Part shown: positions 26,527-35,784 of the stretch, piece after piece
Layout of the letters: every line of letters starts with the position of its first letter
Position numbering within the stretch: position 1 is the first letter of the stretch
From: Amycolatopsis methanolica 239
Lineage (GTDB): Bacteria > Actinomycetota > Actinomycetes > Mycobacteriales > Pseudonocardiaceae
Length of the DNA stretch: 64,000 bases
Direction of reading: 5' to 3'
NCBI RefSeq assembly: GCF_000739085.1
Contig: NZ_CP009110.1
Location: 5,270,001-5,334,000, forward strand
The notes under the pieces: model-generated
Database searches by the model: none
The model's input: the letters and a program-made list of their open reading frames with translations, nothing else
Told to the model about the DNA's origin: nothing
Made by a program: the position numbers and the translations under genes

Positions 26527-27183
26527 GTGAGGTTTCTCCGTCGTAACAGCACGACCACCGCAGACAGCCCCGAGATCGAGGCGGCCGAGGTGGCCGAAAG
26601 CGTCGAATCTCACACCCGTGGTTACACCCCGGGCAAGGGCAGGCCGACGCCGAAGCGCAAGGAGGCCGAGGGCAAGCGCCGCGGCCCCGTCGCGCCCCCG
26701 CCGAGGACCATGCGGGAGGCGATGAAGCGCAACCGCGAGCTGCGCAAGTCGAACCCGGTCGACAAGGAAGAGCGCCGCAGGCTGGCCAAGGAGCGCCAGG
26801 AGCGGATGGCCGCGGGCGACGACCGCTACCTGCTGCCGCGCGACAAAGGCCCGGTCAAGGCGTACGTGCGCGACCTGGTCGACTCGCGCCGCCACTTCCT
26901 CGGCGCGTTCATGCCGCTGGCGATCCTCGTGTTCGTCGTGCTGCTGGTGCCGTACCCGGTGATCCAGCAGTACGTGACGCTGCTGTGCATGGCCGCGCTG
27001 CTGGTCATGGCCGTCGAGGGCTACTTCAACGGCCGCCGCATCGCGCGCCTGGCCAGGGCGAAGTTCCCGAAGGAGAACATCAGCGGCCGGTCGCTGGGCT
27101 GGTACGCGTTCGTGCGGGCGAGCCAGATCCGCAAGCTCCGGATGCCCAAGCCGCGCGTGAAGGTCGGCGACACGGTCTCCTGA
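26527..27183 (+). CDS. DUF3043 membrane protein
   Basis: A 218-residue protein, the counterpart of Rv2206. The N-terminal 110 residues are strongly basic and low-complexity (TPKRKEAEGKRRG, then KRNRELRKSNPVDKEERRR). Two adjacent hydrophobic helices follow at about residues 124-141 and 146-164, and then a basic tail. The topology suggests a cytoplasmic-facing membrane protein that may touch nucleic acid or ribosomes (inference). Starts at a GTG. It is divergent from erpA and followed by the aldo/keto reductase gene after 59 bases. Confidence 0.9.
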   Translation: MRFLRRNSTTTADSPEIEAAEVAESVESHTRGYTPGKGRPTPKRKEAEGKRRGPVAPPPRTMREAMKRNRELRKSNPVDKEERRRLAKERQERMAAGDDRYLLPRDKGPVKAYVRDLVDSRRHFLGAFMPLAILVFVVLLVPYPVIQQYVTLLCMAALLVMAVEGYFNGRRIARLARAKFPKENISGRSLGWYAFVRASQIRKLRMPKPRVKVGDTVS

Positions 27184-27242
27184 CCGCTGGAGCGCACTCC
27201 AGGTCGTTAGCAAGACGAACCAATTCCGGTAGGCTGCCTGAC

Positions 27243-28232
27243 ATGGAGTTTCGCCGTCTCGGCCGCAGTGGCCTGTCCGTCAGTGAGATCGCCTACGGTA
27301 ACTGGCTCACCCACGGCTCCCAGATCGAGGAGGAGCAGGCCCAGGCCTGCATCAAGGCCGCGCTGGACGCGGGGATCACGACCTTCGACACCGCCGACGT
27401 CTACGCGAACACGGTGGCCGAGTCGGTGCTCGGCCGCGGGCTCGCCGGTCAGCGCCGAGAGAGCCTGGAGATCTGCACGAAGGTCTTCTGGCCGACCGGC
27501 CCCGGTGGCCCGAACGACCGCGGGCTGGGCCGCAAACACATCATCGAGTCCTGCCACGCCTCGCTGAAGCGGCTGCAGACCGACCACATCGACCTGTACC
27601 AGGCGCACCGGTTCGACGCGACGGTGCCGCTGGAGGAGACCATGTCGGCCTTCGCCGACCTGGTCCGTCAGGGCAAGGTGCTCTACGTCGGGGTCTCCGA
27701 GTGGAACGCCGAGGAGATCACCCGCGGCGCCGCGCTGGCCCGCGAGCTGCGGATCCCGTTCGTGTCGAACCAGCCGCAGTACAACATGCTCTGGCGCGTC
27801 ATCGAGGCGCAGGTCGTGCCCGCGAGCGAGCGCGAGGGGCTGAGCCAGATCGTCTGGTCGCCGATCGCACAGGGTGTGCTGACCGGCAAGTACAAGCCGG
27901 GCCAGCCGCCGCCCGCCGGGTCGCGCGCCACCGACGAGAACGGCTCGCGGTTCGTGCAGCGCTTCCTGCGCGACGAGGTGCTCGAGCGGGTCGCCCGGCT
28001 GGAGCCGCTGGCCGCGCAGGCCGGGCTGACGCCGGCGCAGCTGGCGGTGGCGTGGGTGCTGCAGAACCCGAACGTCTCCTCGGCGATCGTCGGCGCTTCG
28101 CGGCCGGAGCAGGTGCACGAGAACGTGAAGGCGGCCGGCGTGAAGCTCGACGCCGACCTGCTGACCGAGATCGACTCGGTGCTGCTGGGCGTGGTCGAGG
28201 ACGATCCGCGCCTGACCGCCCGGGCAGGCTGA
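27243..28232 (+). CDS. Aldo/keto reductase (potassium-channel beta-subunit-like)
   Basis: A 329-residue NADPH-dependent TIM-barrel oxidoreductase. The catalytic tetrad is visible as the aspartate in [10 protein letters not shown], the tyrosine four residues on, the lysine in CTKVFWP and the histidine in LYQAHRFD. The C-terminal cofactor segment reads [17 protein letters not shown]. The closest subgroup is that of YghZ and Kv-beta. Substrate is unknown. It starts at an ATG and is followed 16 bases later by cobT, so the two are likely co-transcribed. Confidence 0.92.
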   Translation: MEFRRLGRSGLSVSEIAYGNWLTHGSQIEEEQAQACIKAALDAGITTFDTADVYANTVAESVLGRGLAGQRRESLEICTKVFWPTGPGGPNDRGLGRKHIIESCHASLKRLQTDHIDLYQAHRFDATVPLEETMSAFADLVRQGKVLYVGVSEWNAEEITRGAALARELRIPFVSNQPQYNMLWRVIEAQVVPASEREGLSQIVWSPIAQGVLTGKYKPGQPPPAGSRATDENGSRFVQRFLRDEVLERVARLEPLAAQAGLTPAQLAVAWVLQNPNVSSAIVGASRPEQVHENVKAAGVKLDADLLTEIDSVLLGVVEDDPRLTARAG

Positions 28233-28248
28233 CGATAGGTTTGGCGCC

Positions 28249-29292
28249 GTGACTGACGTGTCGTTCGCCGATGTCCCCCAACCCGACGAAGCCGCCCGCA
28301 CCGAGGCGGTGCGGCGGCACGCCGAGCTGCTCAAACCGGTGTCCGCGCTGGGCGAGCTGGAGGCGCTCGGCGCGTGGGTCGCGGCCTGCCAGGGCTCGGC
28401 GCCGCCGCGGCGGTTCCAGCGGCCACGGGTGATCGTGTTCGCCGGGGACCACGGGATCGCCGCGAAGGGCGTGTCCGCCTACCGGCCGGAGGTCACCGGG
28501 CAACTGGTGGACAACCTGCTCAAGGGCGCCGGGCCGGTCGCGGTCGCCGCGGCGGTGGCCGACGCCGGGCTGCGCGTGGTGGACATCGCGGTGGACGGGG
28601 AGACGCCGGTCGCCGAATACAAGGTGCGGGCGGGCTCCGGGTCGATCGACGTCGAGGACGCCCTCAGCGAGGACGAGGTGCGGGCCGCCCTGCGGGCCGG
28701 CATGGCGATCGCGGACGCCGAGGTGGACGAGGGCGCCGATCTGCTCGTCGCGGGCAGCGTCGGGGTCGGGGCGACCACGCCGGCCGCGGTGCTGGTCGCC
28801 GCGCTGACCGGCGCCGAGCCGGTGGCCGTGGTCGGCCGCGGATCGGGCATCGACGACAACGCGTGGATGCGCAAGACCGTGGCGATCCGGGACGCACTGC
28901 GGCGGGCGCGGGCGGTGCTGCCCGACCCGGTCGCGCTGCTGCGCACCGCGGGTGGCGCGGACCTGGCCGCGTTGACCGGGTTCCTGGCGCAGGCCGCGGT
29001 CCGCCGCACGCCGGTGCTGCTGGACGGGCTCGCGGTGGGCGCGGCGGCGCTGGTGGCGGAGGAACTGGCGCCCGGCGCGCGATCGTGGTGGCAGGCCGCG
29101 CACCGCGACGCCGAGCCGGCGCACCAGATGGCGCTGGACCACCTGGACCTCAAGCCGGTCGTCGACCTGGGCATCCGGCTCGGCGACGGCACCGGCGCCG
29201 CGACGGCCCTCCCGCTGCTGATCACGGCCGCCCGGCTGCTCACGGACCTGCCGACACACGCGGAAGCCGGGGTCACGGCGCCGAACGCTTGA
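28249..29292 (+). CDS. cobT: Nicotinate-nucleotide-dimethylbenzimidazole phosphoribosyltransferase
   Basis: Activates 5,6-dimethylbenzimidazole to alpha-ribazole phosphate for the lower ligand of cobalamin. The 347-residue protein has the family's [29 protein letters not shown] and GRGSGIDD segments and the C-terminal active-site stretch [14 protein letters not shown]. Starts at GTG 28249. In mycobacteria cobT (Rv2207) is followed by cobS; here cobS is absent and a decayed TipAS-type gene follows. The aldo/keto reductase gene is immediately upstream. Confidence 0.94.
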   Translation: MTDVSFADVPQPDEAARTEAVRRHAELLKPVSALGELEALGAWVAACQGSAPPRRFQRPRVIVFAGDHGIAAKGVSAYRPEVTGQLVDNLLKGAGPVAVAAAVADAGLRVVDIAVDGETPVAEYKVRAGSGSIDVEDALSEDEVRAALRAGMAIADAEVDEGADLLVAGSVGVGATTPAAVLVAALTGAEPVAVVGRGSGIDDNAWMRKTVAIRDALRRARAVLPDPVALLRTAGGADLAALTGFLAQAAVRRTPVLLDGLAVGAAALVAEELAPGARSWWQAAHRDAEPAHQMALDHLDLKPVVDLGIRLGDGTGAATALPLLITAARLLTDLPTHAEAGVTAPNA

Positions 29293-29416
29293 TCCTCACG
29301 CGACGTCAGGTCCCAGCGTCGTTCACACCGGCGCAAAGGCGCTGGCGGAAGTGGGTGAACGGCAGGTTCTACAAGGTCGGCGCGGCTTCCTGGCTCTGAT
29401 CCGGGAGGTGACCGCC

Positions 29417-29757
29417 GTGGACGAGACGGTGAAGCAGTACTTCAGCAAAACCCAGCTGGCGGAGCTGGCCGAGCGCCGATCGCGGCTCGGCGAGCAGGAG
29501 GATGTCCAGCGGAGGTGGCAGGACCTGATCCCCCGCGTGCAGCGGGCCGTCGAGACCGGGTTCGCCCCCGGCCTCGGCGGAGGGGCGGGAGGTCGCGGCC
29601 GAGTGGATGCGCCTGCTGGAGGCTTTCCACGGTGGCGACACCGGGCTGCGGGACTCGCTCCACCGCATGCAGGCGGACAACAGCGAGCGGATCCAGCGTG
29701 AGCACGGCGGGCCGTCGCCGGAGCAGCTGGAGTTCATTCGGCGCCAACGCCTCCTGA
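29417..29757 (+). pseudogene. Decayed TipAS-type effector-domain gene
   Basis: The first frame begins at a GTG with GGGAGG eight bases upstream and encodes VDETVKQYFSKTQLAELAER, typical of the TipAS-like domain that follows the DNA-binding half of some MerR regulators. Near 29565-29575 the homologous reading shifts: removing one G from the run at GCCCCCGGCCTC continues into EGREVAAEWMRLLEAFHGGD, the expected next part. That second frame then lacks a stop and runs antisense into ilvE, while a third frame stops at 29757. No MerR DNA-binding domain precedes it. Either this is a relic or a sequencing error adds to a natural truncation. Confidence 0.65.
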
Positions 29758-29762
29758 GAACC

Positions 29763-29802
29763 ATGAAGGGCCACCCCGCCGGAACGGGGTGGCCCTTCAT
29801 GT
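29763..29802. terminator. Bidirectional terminator before ilvE 3' end
   Basis: A perfect 17-pair stem with loop CCGGAA; the arms are CATGAAGGGCCACCCCG and its complement. It lies between the TipAS relic and ilvE, which converges from the right. Confidence 0.83.
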
Positions 29803-29810
29803 CGAAGCGA

Positions 29811-30914
29811 TCAGGACAGCTTGTGCATCCAGCCGTGCGGGTCGGGGCGCGTGCCCTCCTGGATGCCGGTCAGTTCGGCGCGCAGCTTCATCGTCACCTC
29901 GCCGGGCTCGCCGCCCGCGATGGTGAACTCGCCGCCCGCGTGCTTGACCCGGCCGACCGGCGTGATGACCGCCGCGGTGCCGCACGCGAACACCTCGGTC
30001 AGCTCACCGGACGCGGCCGCCTTCTCCCACTCGTCGGTGGAAATCCGGCGCTCCTCGATGCCGAGGCCGTGGTCCGCCGCCAGCTTGAGCAGCGAATCAC
30101 GCGTGACACCGGGCAGCAGCGAACCGGACAGCTCCGGCGTGACGATCCGGGCATCCGAACCCGAGCCGAACACGAAGAACAGGTTCATGCCGCCCATCTC
30201 CTCGACGAAGCGGCGCTCCACCGCATCGAGCCACACCACCTGGTCGCAGCCCTTCTCCACGGCCTGCGACTGCGCCACGAAGGACGCCGCGTAGTTGCCG
30301 GCGAACTTCGCCGCGCCGGTGCCGCCCGGAGCGGCCCGCACGTACTCGGTGGACAGCCACACGCTCACCGGCTTGATCCCGCCGGTGAAGTACGAGCCGG
30401 CGGGCGAGGCGATCACCAGGTACAGGTAGTCGCTCGCCGGCGCGTTCACGCCGAGCCCCACCGAGGTGGAGATCATGAACGGGCGCAGGTACAGCGTGTC
30501 GCCCGGGTTGCTGGGCACCCACCGCTCGTCCGCCGCGATCAGCTCCCGCAACGAGCCGAGGAACAGCTCCTCGGGCAGCTCCGGCATCGCGATGCGGGCC
30601 GCCGACTTGCGGAACCGGGCCGCGTTGGCGTCCGGGCGGAAGGCCGCGACCGACCCGTCCGGCTGGCGGTAGGCCTTGAGGCCTTCGAAGATCGCCTGCG
30701 CGTAGTGCAGCACGGAGGTGGCGGGGTCGAGCGTGACCGGCTCGTAGGGGCCGACGTTCGCGTCGTACCAGCCGCGGCCCTTGCTGTACTTGATCGTGAC
30801 CATGTGGTCGGTGAAGAACGTCCCGAAGCCCGGCTTCGCCAGTACCTCGGCTACACGCTCCGCCGAAGCGGGAGACGGGTGCGGGGTACGGGTGAAGGGC
30901 AACGTGGTCGTCAT
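29811..30914 (-). CDS. ilvE: Branched-chain amino acid aminotransferase
   Basis: PLP-dependent class IV aminotransferase of 367 residues; the last step of leucine, isoleucine and valine synthesis. Visible are [23 protein letters not shown], the PLP lysine within [12 protein letters not shown], and the phosphate-binding [10 protein letters not shown]. Orthologue of Rv2210c. It starts at an ATG. The small membrane protein gene is divergent, with 60 bases between starts. Confidence 0.95.
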   Translation of the reverse strand: MTTTLPFTRTPHPSPASAERVAEVLAKPGFGTFFTDHMVTIKYSKGRGWYDANVGPYEPVTLDPATSVLHYAQAIFEGLKAYRQPDGSVAAFRPDANAARFRKSAARIAMPELPEELFLGSLRELIAADERWVPSNPGDTLYLRPFMISTSVGLGVNAPASDYLYLVIASPAGSYFTGGIKPVSVWLSTEYVRAAPGGTGAAKFAGNYAASFVAQSQAVEKGCDQVVWLDAVERRFVEEMGGMNLFFVFGSGSDARIVTPELSGSLLPGVTRDSLLKLAADHGLGIEERRISTDEWEKAAASGELTEVFACGTAAVITPVGRVKHAGGEFTIAGGEPGEVTMKLRAELTGIQEGTRPDPHGWMHKLS

Positions 30915-30974
30915 TCGACCAGGATAACTGTTAGTTGGACTTCCGAGAATCGCCTACTCCCCTACCATGGCGGC

Positions 30975-31283
30975 GTGACCGCCAACGTGCCGCAGACCGC
31001 CACGCCGAACTCCGTGTCCGCCGGACCCGCCTCCGACGTCAAGACCTTCGTCACCGCCGTCCTGCTCACCTTCGCGGTGGGCGAGCTGACGCTCCTCGGC
31101 TACGCCCTGCTCGGCGTGTTCGGCGGGATCATCGGCCTGGTCGGCGGCATCTTCGGCGTCGTGTGGTGGCGCAGCGTCCACGACAAGCAGGTGTTCCCGC
31201 GCGACCTGCCGGCGAAGTCGCTGATCGTCCTCACGGTCGCCACCGCGCTGATCACGCTGCTGGCGTTCCTGCTCGTCGCGTGA
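30975..31283 (+). CDS. Small two-helix membrane protein
   Basis: A 102-residue protein. A polar N-terminal 22 residues lead to hydrophobic helices at about residues 24-60 (a glycine-rich pair, VGGIFGVVWW at its end) and 80-101. The middle loop carries HDKQVFPRD. I do not recognise a family. GTG start; the ATG nine bases earlier is out of frame. Its last 32 bases overlap the 3' end of the convergent membrane protein gene. Confidence 0.72.
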   Translation: MTANVPQTATPNSVSAGPASDVKTFVTAVLLTFAVGELTLLGYALLGVFGGIIGLVGGIFGVVWWRSVHDKQVFPRDLPAKSLIVLTVATALITLLAFLLVA

Positions 31284-32229
31284 CGGCGGCGCCGGCCGCG
31301 ACGGCGACCACCGTCCCCAGTAGATAGACCGGCGGCAGCCAGGCCAGCAGCGTCACGGCAAGTACCGCCGCGATCACGCCGCGCGCGGTGATCCCGGTGA
31401 TCATCGACAGCACCGCGGTCACCAGCACCTCGGCCAGCGCGGCCGCCGCGGCCAGCAGCAGCGCCTGGTCCGGATCCAGCAGCACGGCCGCGGCCGCGGC
31501 GATCAGTCCACAAGCGACGGACGCGCGCGGCCACGCGAGTTCCTCGCGGGCGCCGCGGATCGCGAGCAGCGCGGCGGGCACAGTGGACAGCACGACGACC
31601 CCGGCCAGCAACGGGTTCAGCACCTGCCCGTCCAGGGCGGCCAGCGCGTCCCGCACGGGCACGCCGGACAACGCCAGCCGCACCGGGCCGAGCTGGTAGA
31701 GCGCGCCCGCGCCGATGGTCAGCACCACCATCACCGAACCGGCGAGCCAGGACGGGTTGTGCCGCGGCAGCAACGGGAACAGCACCGCGCCCGCGGCGAA
31801 CAGCCCACCGATCGTGAAATGCGGCGCGGTCACCGGTTGCGCGGGCTCGATCGCGAAACTCAGCGCCACGAAACCGGCCCCGGCGACCAGCAGGATGCCC
31901 AGCAGCCACGCCCGCGCGTACCTCGCCAGCCGCAGCCCGGCCGCGTCGGCGGCGGTGACCGCCAGGGCGACGACCGCGCCCGCCCACGACTGCCCGGGGA
32001 ACAGGTAGGCGGCGAACACCGACGCGAACAGCGGCACCAGCGCGAGGCGGGACACCAGGCGCGTGGCGGCCACCAGACGCGCGGGGTTCGGCTCCAGCGC
32101 GGGAGGCTCCGGCACGCAGAACGCCAGCAGCGCCGCCACCACCGCGCCGCCGAGCAGCCACCAGCCGCCCGCCTGCGCGCCCACGGCCAGCGCGATCAGC
32201 AGTCCCGCCGCCAGCCGCACGCCCACCAC
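31252..32229 (-). CDS. Polytopic membrane protein of unknown function
   Basis: A 325-residue protein, almost entirely hydrophobic, with about ten helices and short polar loops. No family signature was recognised. The start was set at GTG 32229, where GGAGAGG lies six bases upstream; a second GTG follows directly. It is divergent from pepA and occupies roughly the place of the membrane protein Rv2209 in mycobacteria, though I see no convincing similarity to recall. The 3' ends of this gene and the small membrane gene overlap. Confidence 0.75.
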   Translation of the reverse strand: MVGVRLAAGLLIALAVGAQAGGWWLLGGAVVAALLAFCVPEPPALEPNPARLVAATRLVSRLALVPLFASVFAAYLFPGQSWAGAVVALAVTAADAAGLRLARYARAWLLGILLVAGAGFVALSFAIEPAQPVTAPHFTIGGLFAAGAVLFPLLPRHNPSWLAGSVMVVLTIGAGALYQLGPVRLALSGVPVRDALAALDGQVLNPLLAGVVVLSTVPAALLAIRGAREELAWPRASVACGLIAAAAAVLLDPDQALLLAAAAALAEVLVTAVLSMITGITARGVIAAVLAVTLLAWLPPVYLLGTVVAVAAGAAVTRRAGTPAA

Positions 32230-32328
32230 CTGCCTCTCCTGCCGGGCTCCGTCCTCATTAGCATGGCTCACCACCTGGCCGGGTACCCCACCCGGCACGA
32301 CCGTCGATGGATGCGCGAGGAGCCACAA

Positions 32329-33834
32329 GTGACCGTGCCGAAGTTTGCCCTGATCGAGAACACCGGCGCCGCGCTCGGCAAGAGCCGGGCCGAGGTCGTC
32401 GTGGTCGGGACGCTCCAGGGCGACAAGGCCGTGACGCTGGCGCCGGGTGCGGAGGCCGTCGACGAGACCTTCGACGGCTCGCTGGCCGAGCTGCTGGCCA
32501 CCGTGGGCGCCTCCGGCAAGGCCGAGGAGGTCGTGAAGCTGCCCACGCTGGGCAAGCTGCCCGCCGCGGTCGTGCTGGCGGTCGGCCTCGGCCGCGCCGA
32601 CGGGGACGGCACCGTGACCGCCGAGCAGGTGCGCCGCGCCGCGGGCGCCGCCGGGCGCGCGCTGGCCGGCACCGCGCGGGCCGTGTCCACACTGTCCGCT
32701 GTGGACCTGCAGGCCGCGGTGGAAGGCACCGCGCTGGGCGCCTACACGTTCACCGAGTACAAGTCCGAGCCGGGTGACGCGCCCGTCGCGGCGGTCGATT
32801 TCGCCACGCCGGCCGAAGGCACCAAGCGCGCGCACACCGCGACGCTGAAGGCCGCGACCGCGATCGCCGAGGCCGTGATCATCGCCCGCGACCTGATCAA
32901 CACCCCGCCGAACGACCTGTTCCCGGCCTCCTTCGCCGAGCGGGCCCGCAAGCTCGCCGAGGCCAACGACCTCGACTTCGAGGTGCTCGACGAGAAGCAG
33001 CTCAAGCGCAAGGGCTTCGGCGGCATCCTCGGCGTCGGCGGCGGCTCGTCCCGCCCGCCGCGGCTGGTGCGGGTGTCCTACAAGGGTCCGAAGGCGGCGA
33101 AGAAGGTCGCGCTGGTCGGCAAGGGCATCACGTTCGACTCGGGCGGCATCTCGATCAAGCCCGCGGCGAACATGGACCACATGACCTCGGACATGTCCGG
33201 GGCCGCCGCGGTGCTCGCCTCGGTCGTGCTCGCGGCCAAGCTCAAGTACCCGCTCGAGGTCACCGCCAACATCCCGCTCGCGGAGAACCTGCCGTCGGGC
33301 ACCTCCTACCGGCCGGGCGACGTGCTGAGCATGTACGGCGGCAAGACCGTCGAGGTCCTCAACACCGACGCCGAAGGCCGCCTGGTGCTGGCCGACGCCA
33401 TCGTGCGCGCCGCCGAGGACGACCCGGACTACCTGATCGAGACCTCGACGCTGACCGGCGCGCAGATGGTGGCGCTGGGCAACCGGACCGCCGGGATCAT
33501 GGGCTCGGACGAGTTCCGCGACCGGGTGGCGGCGATCGCACAGGCCACCGGCGAGGGCGGGTGGCCGATGCCGCTGCCCGAGGAGCTGCGCGGCGACCTG
33601 GACTCGCGGCTGGCCGACCTGGCGAACGTGACCGGGCACCGCTGGGGCGGGATGCTCGCGGCCGGCATCTTCCTGCGCGAGTTCGTCGCCGAGGGCCTGC
33701 CGTGGGCGCACATCGACATCGCGGGGCCGTCGTTCAACACCGGCGCGCCGTGGGGCTACACCGGCAAGGGCGGCACCGGCGTCCCGGTCCGCACCATCGC
33801 CGCCGTGCTGGCGGACATCGCCGACCAGGGCTGA
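32329..33834 (+). CDS. pepA: Leucyl aminopeptidase (M17)
   Basis: A cytosolic dimetal aminopeptidase of 501 residues that trims N-terminal residues in peptide turnover. The C-terminal catalytic domain has GKGITFDSGGISIKP (metal-binding Lys/Asp), MSGAAAVLA and the signature NTDAEGRL at residues 345-352. The N-terminal macro-like domain starts at VPKFALIENTG. The GTG at 32329 has GAGGAG upstream, and the open frame further upstream is rejected. Orthologue of Rv2213. A hairpin after the stop isolates it from the convergent neighbour. Confidence 0.95.
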   Translation: MTVPKFALIENTGAALGKSRAEVVVVGTLQGDKAVTLAPGAEAVDETFDGSLAELLATVGASGKAEEVVKLPTLGKLPAAVVLAVGLGRADGDGTVTAEQVRRAAGAAGRALAGTARAVSTLSAVDLQAAVEGTALGAYTFTEYKSEPGDAPVAAVDFATPAEGTKRAHTATLKAATAIAEAVIIARDLINTPPNDLFPASFAERARKLAEANDLDFEVLDEKQLKRKGFGGILGVGGGSSRPPRLVRVSYKGPKAAKKVALVGKGITFDSGGISIKPAANMDHMTSDMSGAAAVLASVVLAAKLKYPLEVTANIPLAENLPSGTSYRPGDVLSMYGGKTVEVLNTDAEGRLVLADAIVRAAEDDPDYLIETSTLTGAQMVALGNRTAGIMGSDEFRDRVAAIAQATGEGGWPMPLPEELRGDLDSRLADLANVTGHRWGGMLAAGIFLREFVAEGLPWAHIDIAGPSFNTGAPWGYTGKGGTGVPVRTIAAVLADIADQG

Positions 33835-33846
33835 CGATCACCGCGC

Positions 33847-33878
33847 CGTGGTGGCCCCGCACGTACGGGGCCACCACG
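33847..33878. terminator. Bidirectional terminator after pepA
   Basis: A perfect 13-pair stem (CGTGGTGGCCCCG and complement) with loop CACGTA lies 12 bases after pepA and 10 bases before the end of the convergent hypothetical gene. Confidence 0.78.
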
Positions 33879-33888
33879 TGCGTGCGAA

Positions 33889-34230
33889 TCAGCTCTGCGC
33901 GCCCTTCTGCCGCTCTGTGTATTCGCGCATGCGCTTCGGGTAACCGACTTTCGCGACCTCGTAGACCGGGATCGAATGCTTCCGCCCGAACTGCTGCGCG
34001 GCGTCCAGGCTGCCGATCCGGCGCCGCGTCCATTCACCGTCGTGCGCGACGAGGACGACCGTGGTCTCGGTGACCGTCGTCCGCGGCTCCACGAACGCCT
34101 CGACGCCCCGCCGCGCGGCCGCCCAGCCCTCCAGATGACGCAGGTCAGCGTCACTGGCACGGCGCAGCGTGCCCGGTTTCCCGGCACCGCGTCTGCGCTT
34201 CAGACCGTCGAACAAACCCACCTCGACCAC
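33889..34230 (-). CDS. Conserved actinobacterial small protein
   Basis: A 113-residue basic protein. After a short start (VGLFDGLKRRRG) it has a conserved core ADLRHLEGWAAARRGVEAFV, then EPRTTVTETTVVLVAHDGEW, and a C-terminal SIPVYEVAKVGYPKRMREY. Close relatives sit beside pepA/lpd genes in actinomycetes and are often labelled oxidoreductase, for which I see no cofactor site. GTG 34230 has GGAG nearby; GTG 34221 is an alternative. It is divergent from lpdA. Confidence 0.78.
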   Translation of the reverse strand: MVEVGLFDGLKRRRGAGKPGTLRRASDADLRHLEGWAAARRGVEAFVEPRTTVTETTVVLVAHDGEWTRRRIGSLDAAQQFGRKHSIPVYEVAKVGYPKRMREYTERQKGAQS

Positions 34231-34368
34231 CTCATCTCCGCCTGCCCTCCCCCGCCATTATCCCGGGGATCAGAAGTGCGCCGATTAACACACCCGGCTA
34301 CCTCGCAGGGCCGGACTACGTAGTGACAAGATGATGAGGGTTTGGACGTAAAACGAGGAGTAAACGAC

Positions 34369-35742
34369 GTGAGCGACGCTGGCGCCGACCTGGTGATCCT
34401 CGGTGGCGGATCCGGCGGCTACGCCGCGGCCTTCCGCGCCGCGGAGCTGGGCCAGTCCGTCATCCTGATCGAGAAGGACAAGCTGGGCGGGACGTGCCTG
34501 CATCGCGGCTGCATCCCGACCAAGGCTCTGCTCCACGCGGCCGAAGTCGCCGACACCGCCCGCGAGGGTGAGCAGTTCGGCGTGAAGACCACCCTGGAGG
34601 GCGTCGACATCGCCGGCGTCCACAAGTACAAGGATGGCGTCATCAGCCGCCTCTACAAGGGGCTGCAGGGCCTGGCCAAGGCCCACAAGGTGACCGTCGT
34701 CGAGGGCACCGGCACGTTCGTCGGCGGCACCACGGTCGAGGTGGACGGCACCCGGTACACGGGCAAGAACCTGGTCCTGGCCACCGGCTCGTACTCGAAG
34801 ACCCTGCCGGGCCTGGAGCTGGGCGGCCGGATCATCGCCAGCGACGAGGCGCTGACCCTGGACTGGATCCCGGAGAAGGTCGTCGTGCTCGGCGGCGGCG
34901 TCATCGGCGTCGAGTTCGCCAGCGTGTGGGCCTCCTTCGGCGTGGACGTGACGATCGTCGAGGCGCTGCCGCGGCTGGTCCCGGCCGAGGACGAGTTCGC
35001 CAGCAAGCAGCTCGAGCGGGCGTTCCGCCGTCGCAAGATCAACTTCAAGACCGGCGTGAAGTTCACCGGCGCCAAGCAGGACGAGAACGGCGTGACCGTG
35101 TCCCTGGAGTCCGGTGAGACGCTGGAGGCCGACCTGCTGCTGGTCGCCGTCGGCCGCGGTCCCAACACCGCGGGCCACGGCTACGAGGAGGCCGGCGTCC
35201 GGATGGAGCGCGGGTTCGTCATCACCGACGAGCGCCTGCGCACCAACCTGCCGAACGTCTACGCCGTCGGCGACATCGTCCCCGGCCTGCAGCTCGCGCA
35301 CCGCGGCTTCGCCCAGGGCATCTTCGTCGCCGAGGAGATCGCCGGCCTGGAGCCGAAGGCGATCGACGAAGCCGGCATCCCGCGCGTCACCTACAGCCAC
35401 CCCGAGGTCGCCTCCGTCGGCCTGAGCGAGGCGGCTGCGAAGGAGCGCTACGGCTCGGACGTGCAGACCTTCACGTACGACCTGGCAGGCAACGGGAAGA
35501 GCCAGATCCTCAAGACTTCCGGCGCGATCAAGGTGATCAAGGCGCCGGACGGGCCGGTCGTCGGCCTGCACCTGGTCGGGGACCGGGTCGGCGAACTGAT
35601 CGGCGAAGCCCAGCTGATCTACAACTGGGAGGCCTTCCCGGAGGACGTCGCTCCGCTGATCCACGCCCACCCGACCCAGACCGAGGCCCTCGGCGAAGCA
35701 CACCTTGCCCTGGCCGGCAAGCCACTGCACGTGCACAGCTGA
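34369..35742 (+). CDS. lpdA: Dihydrolipoamide dehydrogenase (E3)
   Basis: A 457-residue flavoprotein that reoxidises the dihydrolipoyl arms of 2-oxoacid dehydrogenases with NAD+. FAD motif ILGGGSGGYAAA is at the N-terminus, the redox disulfide is Cys43/Cys48 (GGTCLHRGC), the NAD motif is VLGGGVIGVEFA, and the C-terminal base is the histidine of HAHPTQTE. The GTG at 34369 was chosen for GAGGAG eight bases upstream; the ATG at 34342 is unlikely. It is followed 42 bases later by sucB and is probably co-transcribed with it. Confidence 0.95.
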   Translation: MSDAGADLVILGGGSGGYAAAFRAAELGQSVILIEKDKLGGTCLHRGCIPTKALLHAAEVADTAREGEQFGVKTTLEGVDIAGVHKYKDGVISRLYKGLQGLAKAHKVTVVEGTGTFVGGTTVEVDGTRYTGKNLVLATGSYSKTLPGLELGGRIIASDEALTLDWIPEKVVVLGGGVIGVEFASVWASFGVDVTIVEALPRLVPAEDEFASKQLERAFRRRKINFKTGVKFTGAKQDENGVTVSLESGETLEADLLLVAVGRGPNTAGHGYEEAGVRMERGFVITDERLRTNLPNVYAVGDIVPGLQLAHRGFAQGIFVAEEIAGLEPKAIDEAGIPRVTYSHPEVASVGLSEAAAKERYGSDVQTFTYDLAGNGKSQILKTSGAIKVIKAPDGPVVGLHLVGDRVGELIGEAQLIYNWEAFPEDVAPLIHAHPTQTEALGEAHLALAGKPLHVHS

Positions 35743-35784
35743 CCGGACCGCAGCCGACTAAAGATTCAAGGGAGTCAATTCACG

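Noticed and set aside
29607-31283. A 558-residue plus-strand protein across ilvE
   Set aside because: Its middle is antisense to ilvE. Only the TipAS-like segment at one end and the small membrane protein at the other are real.
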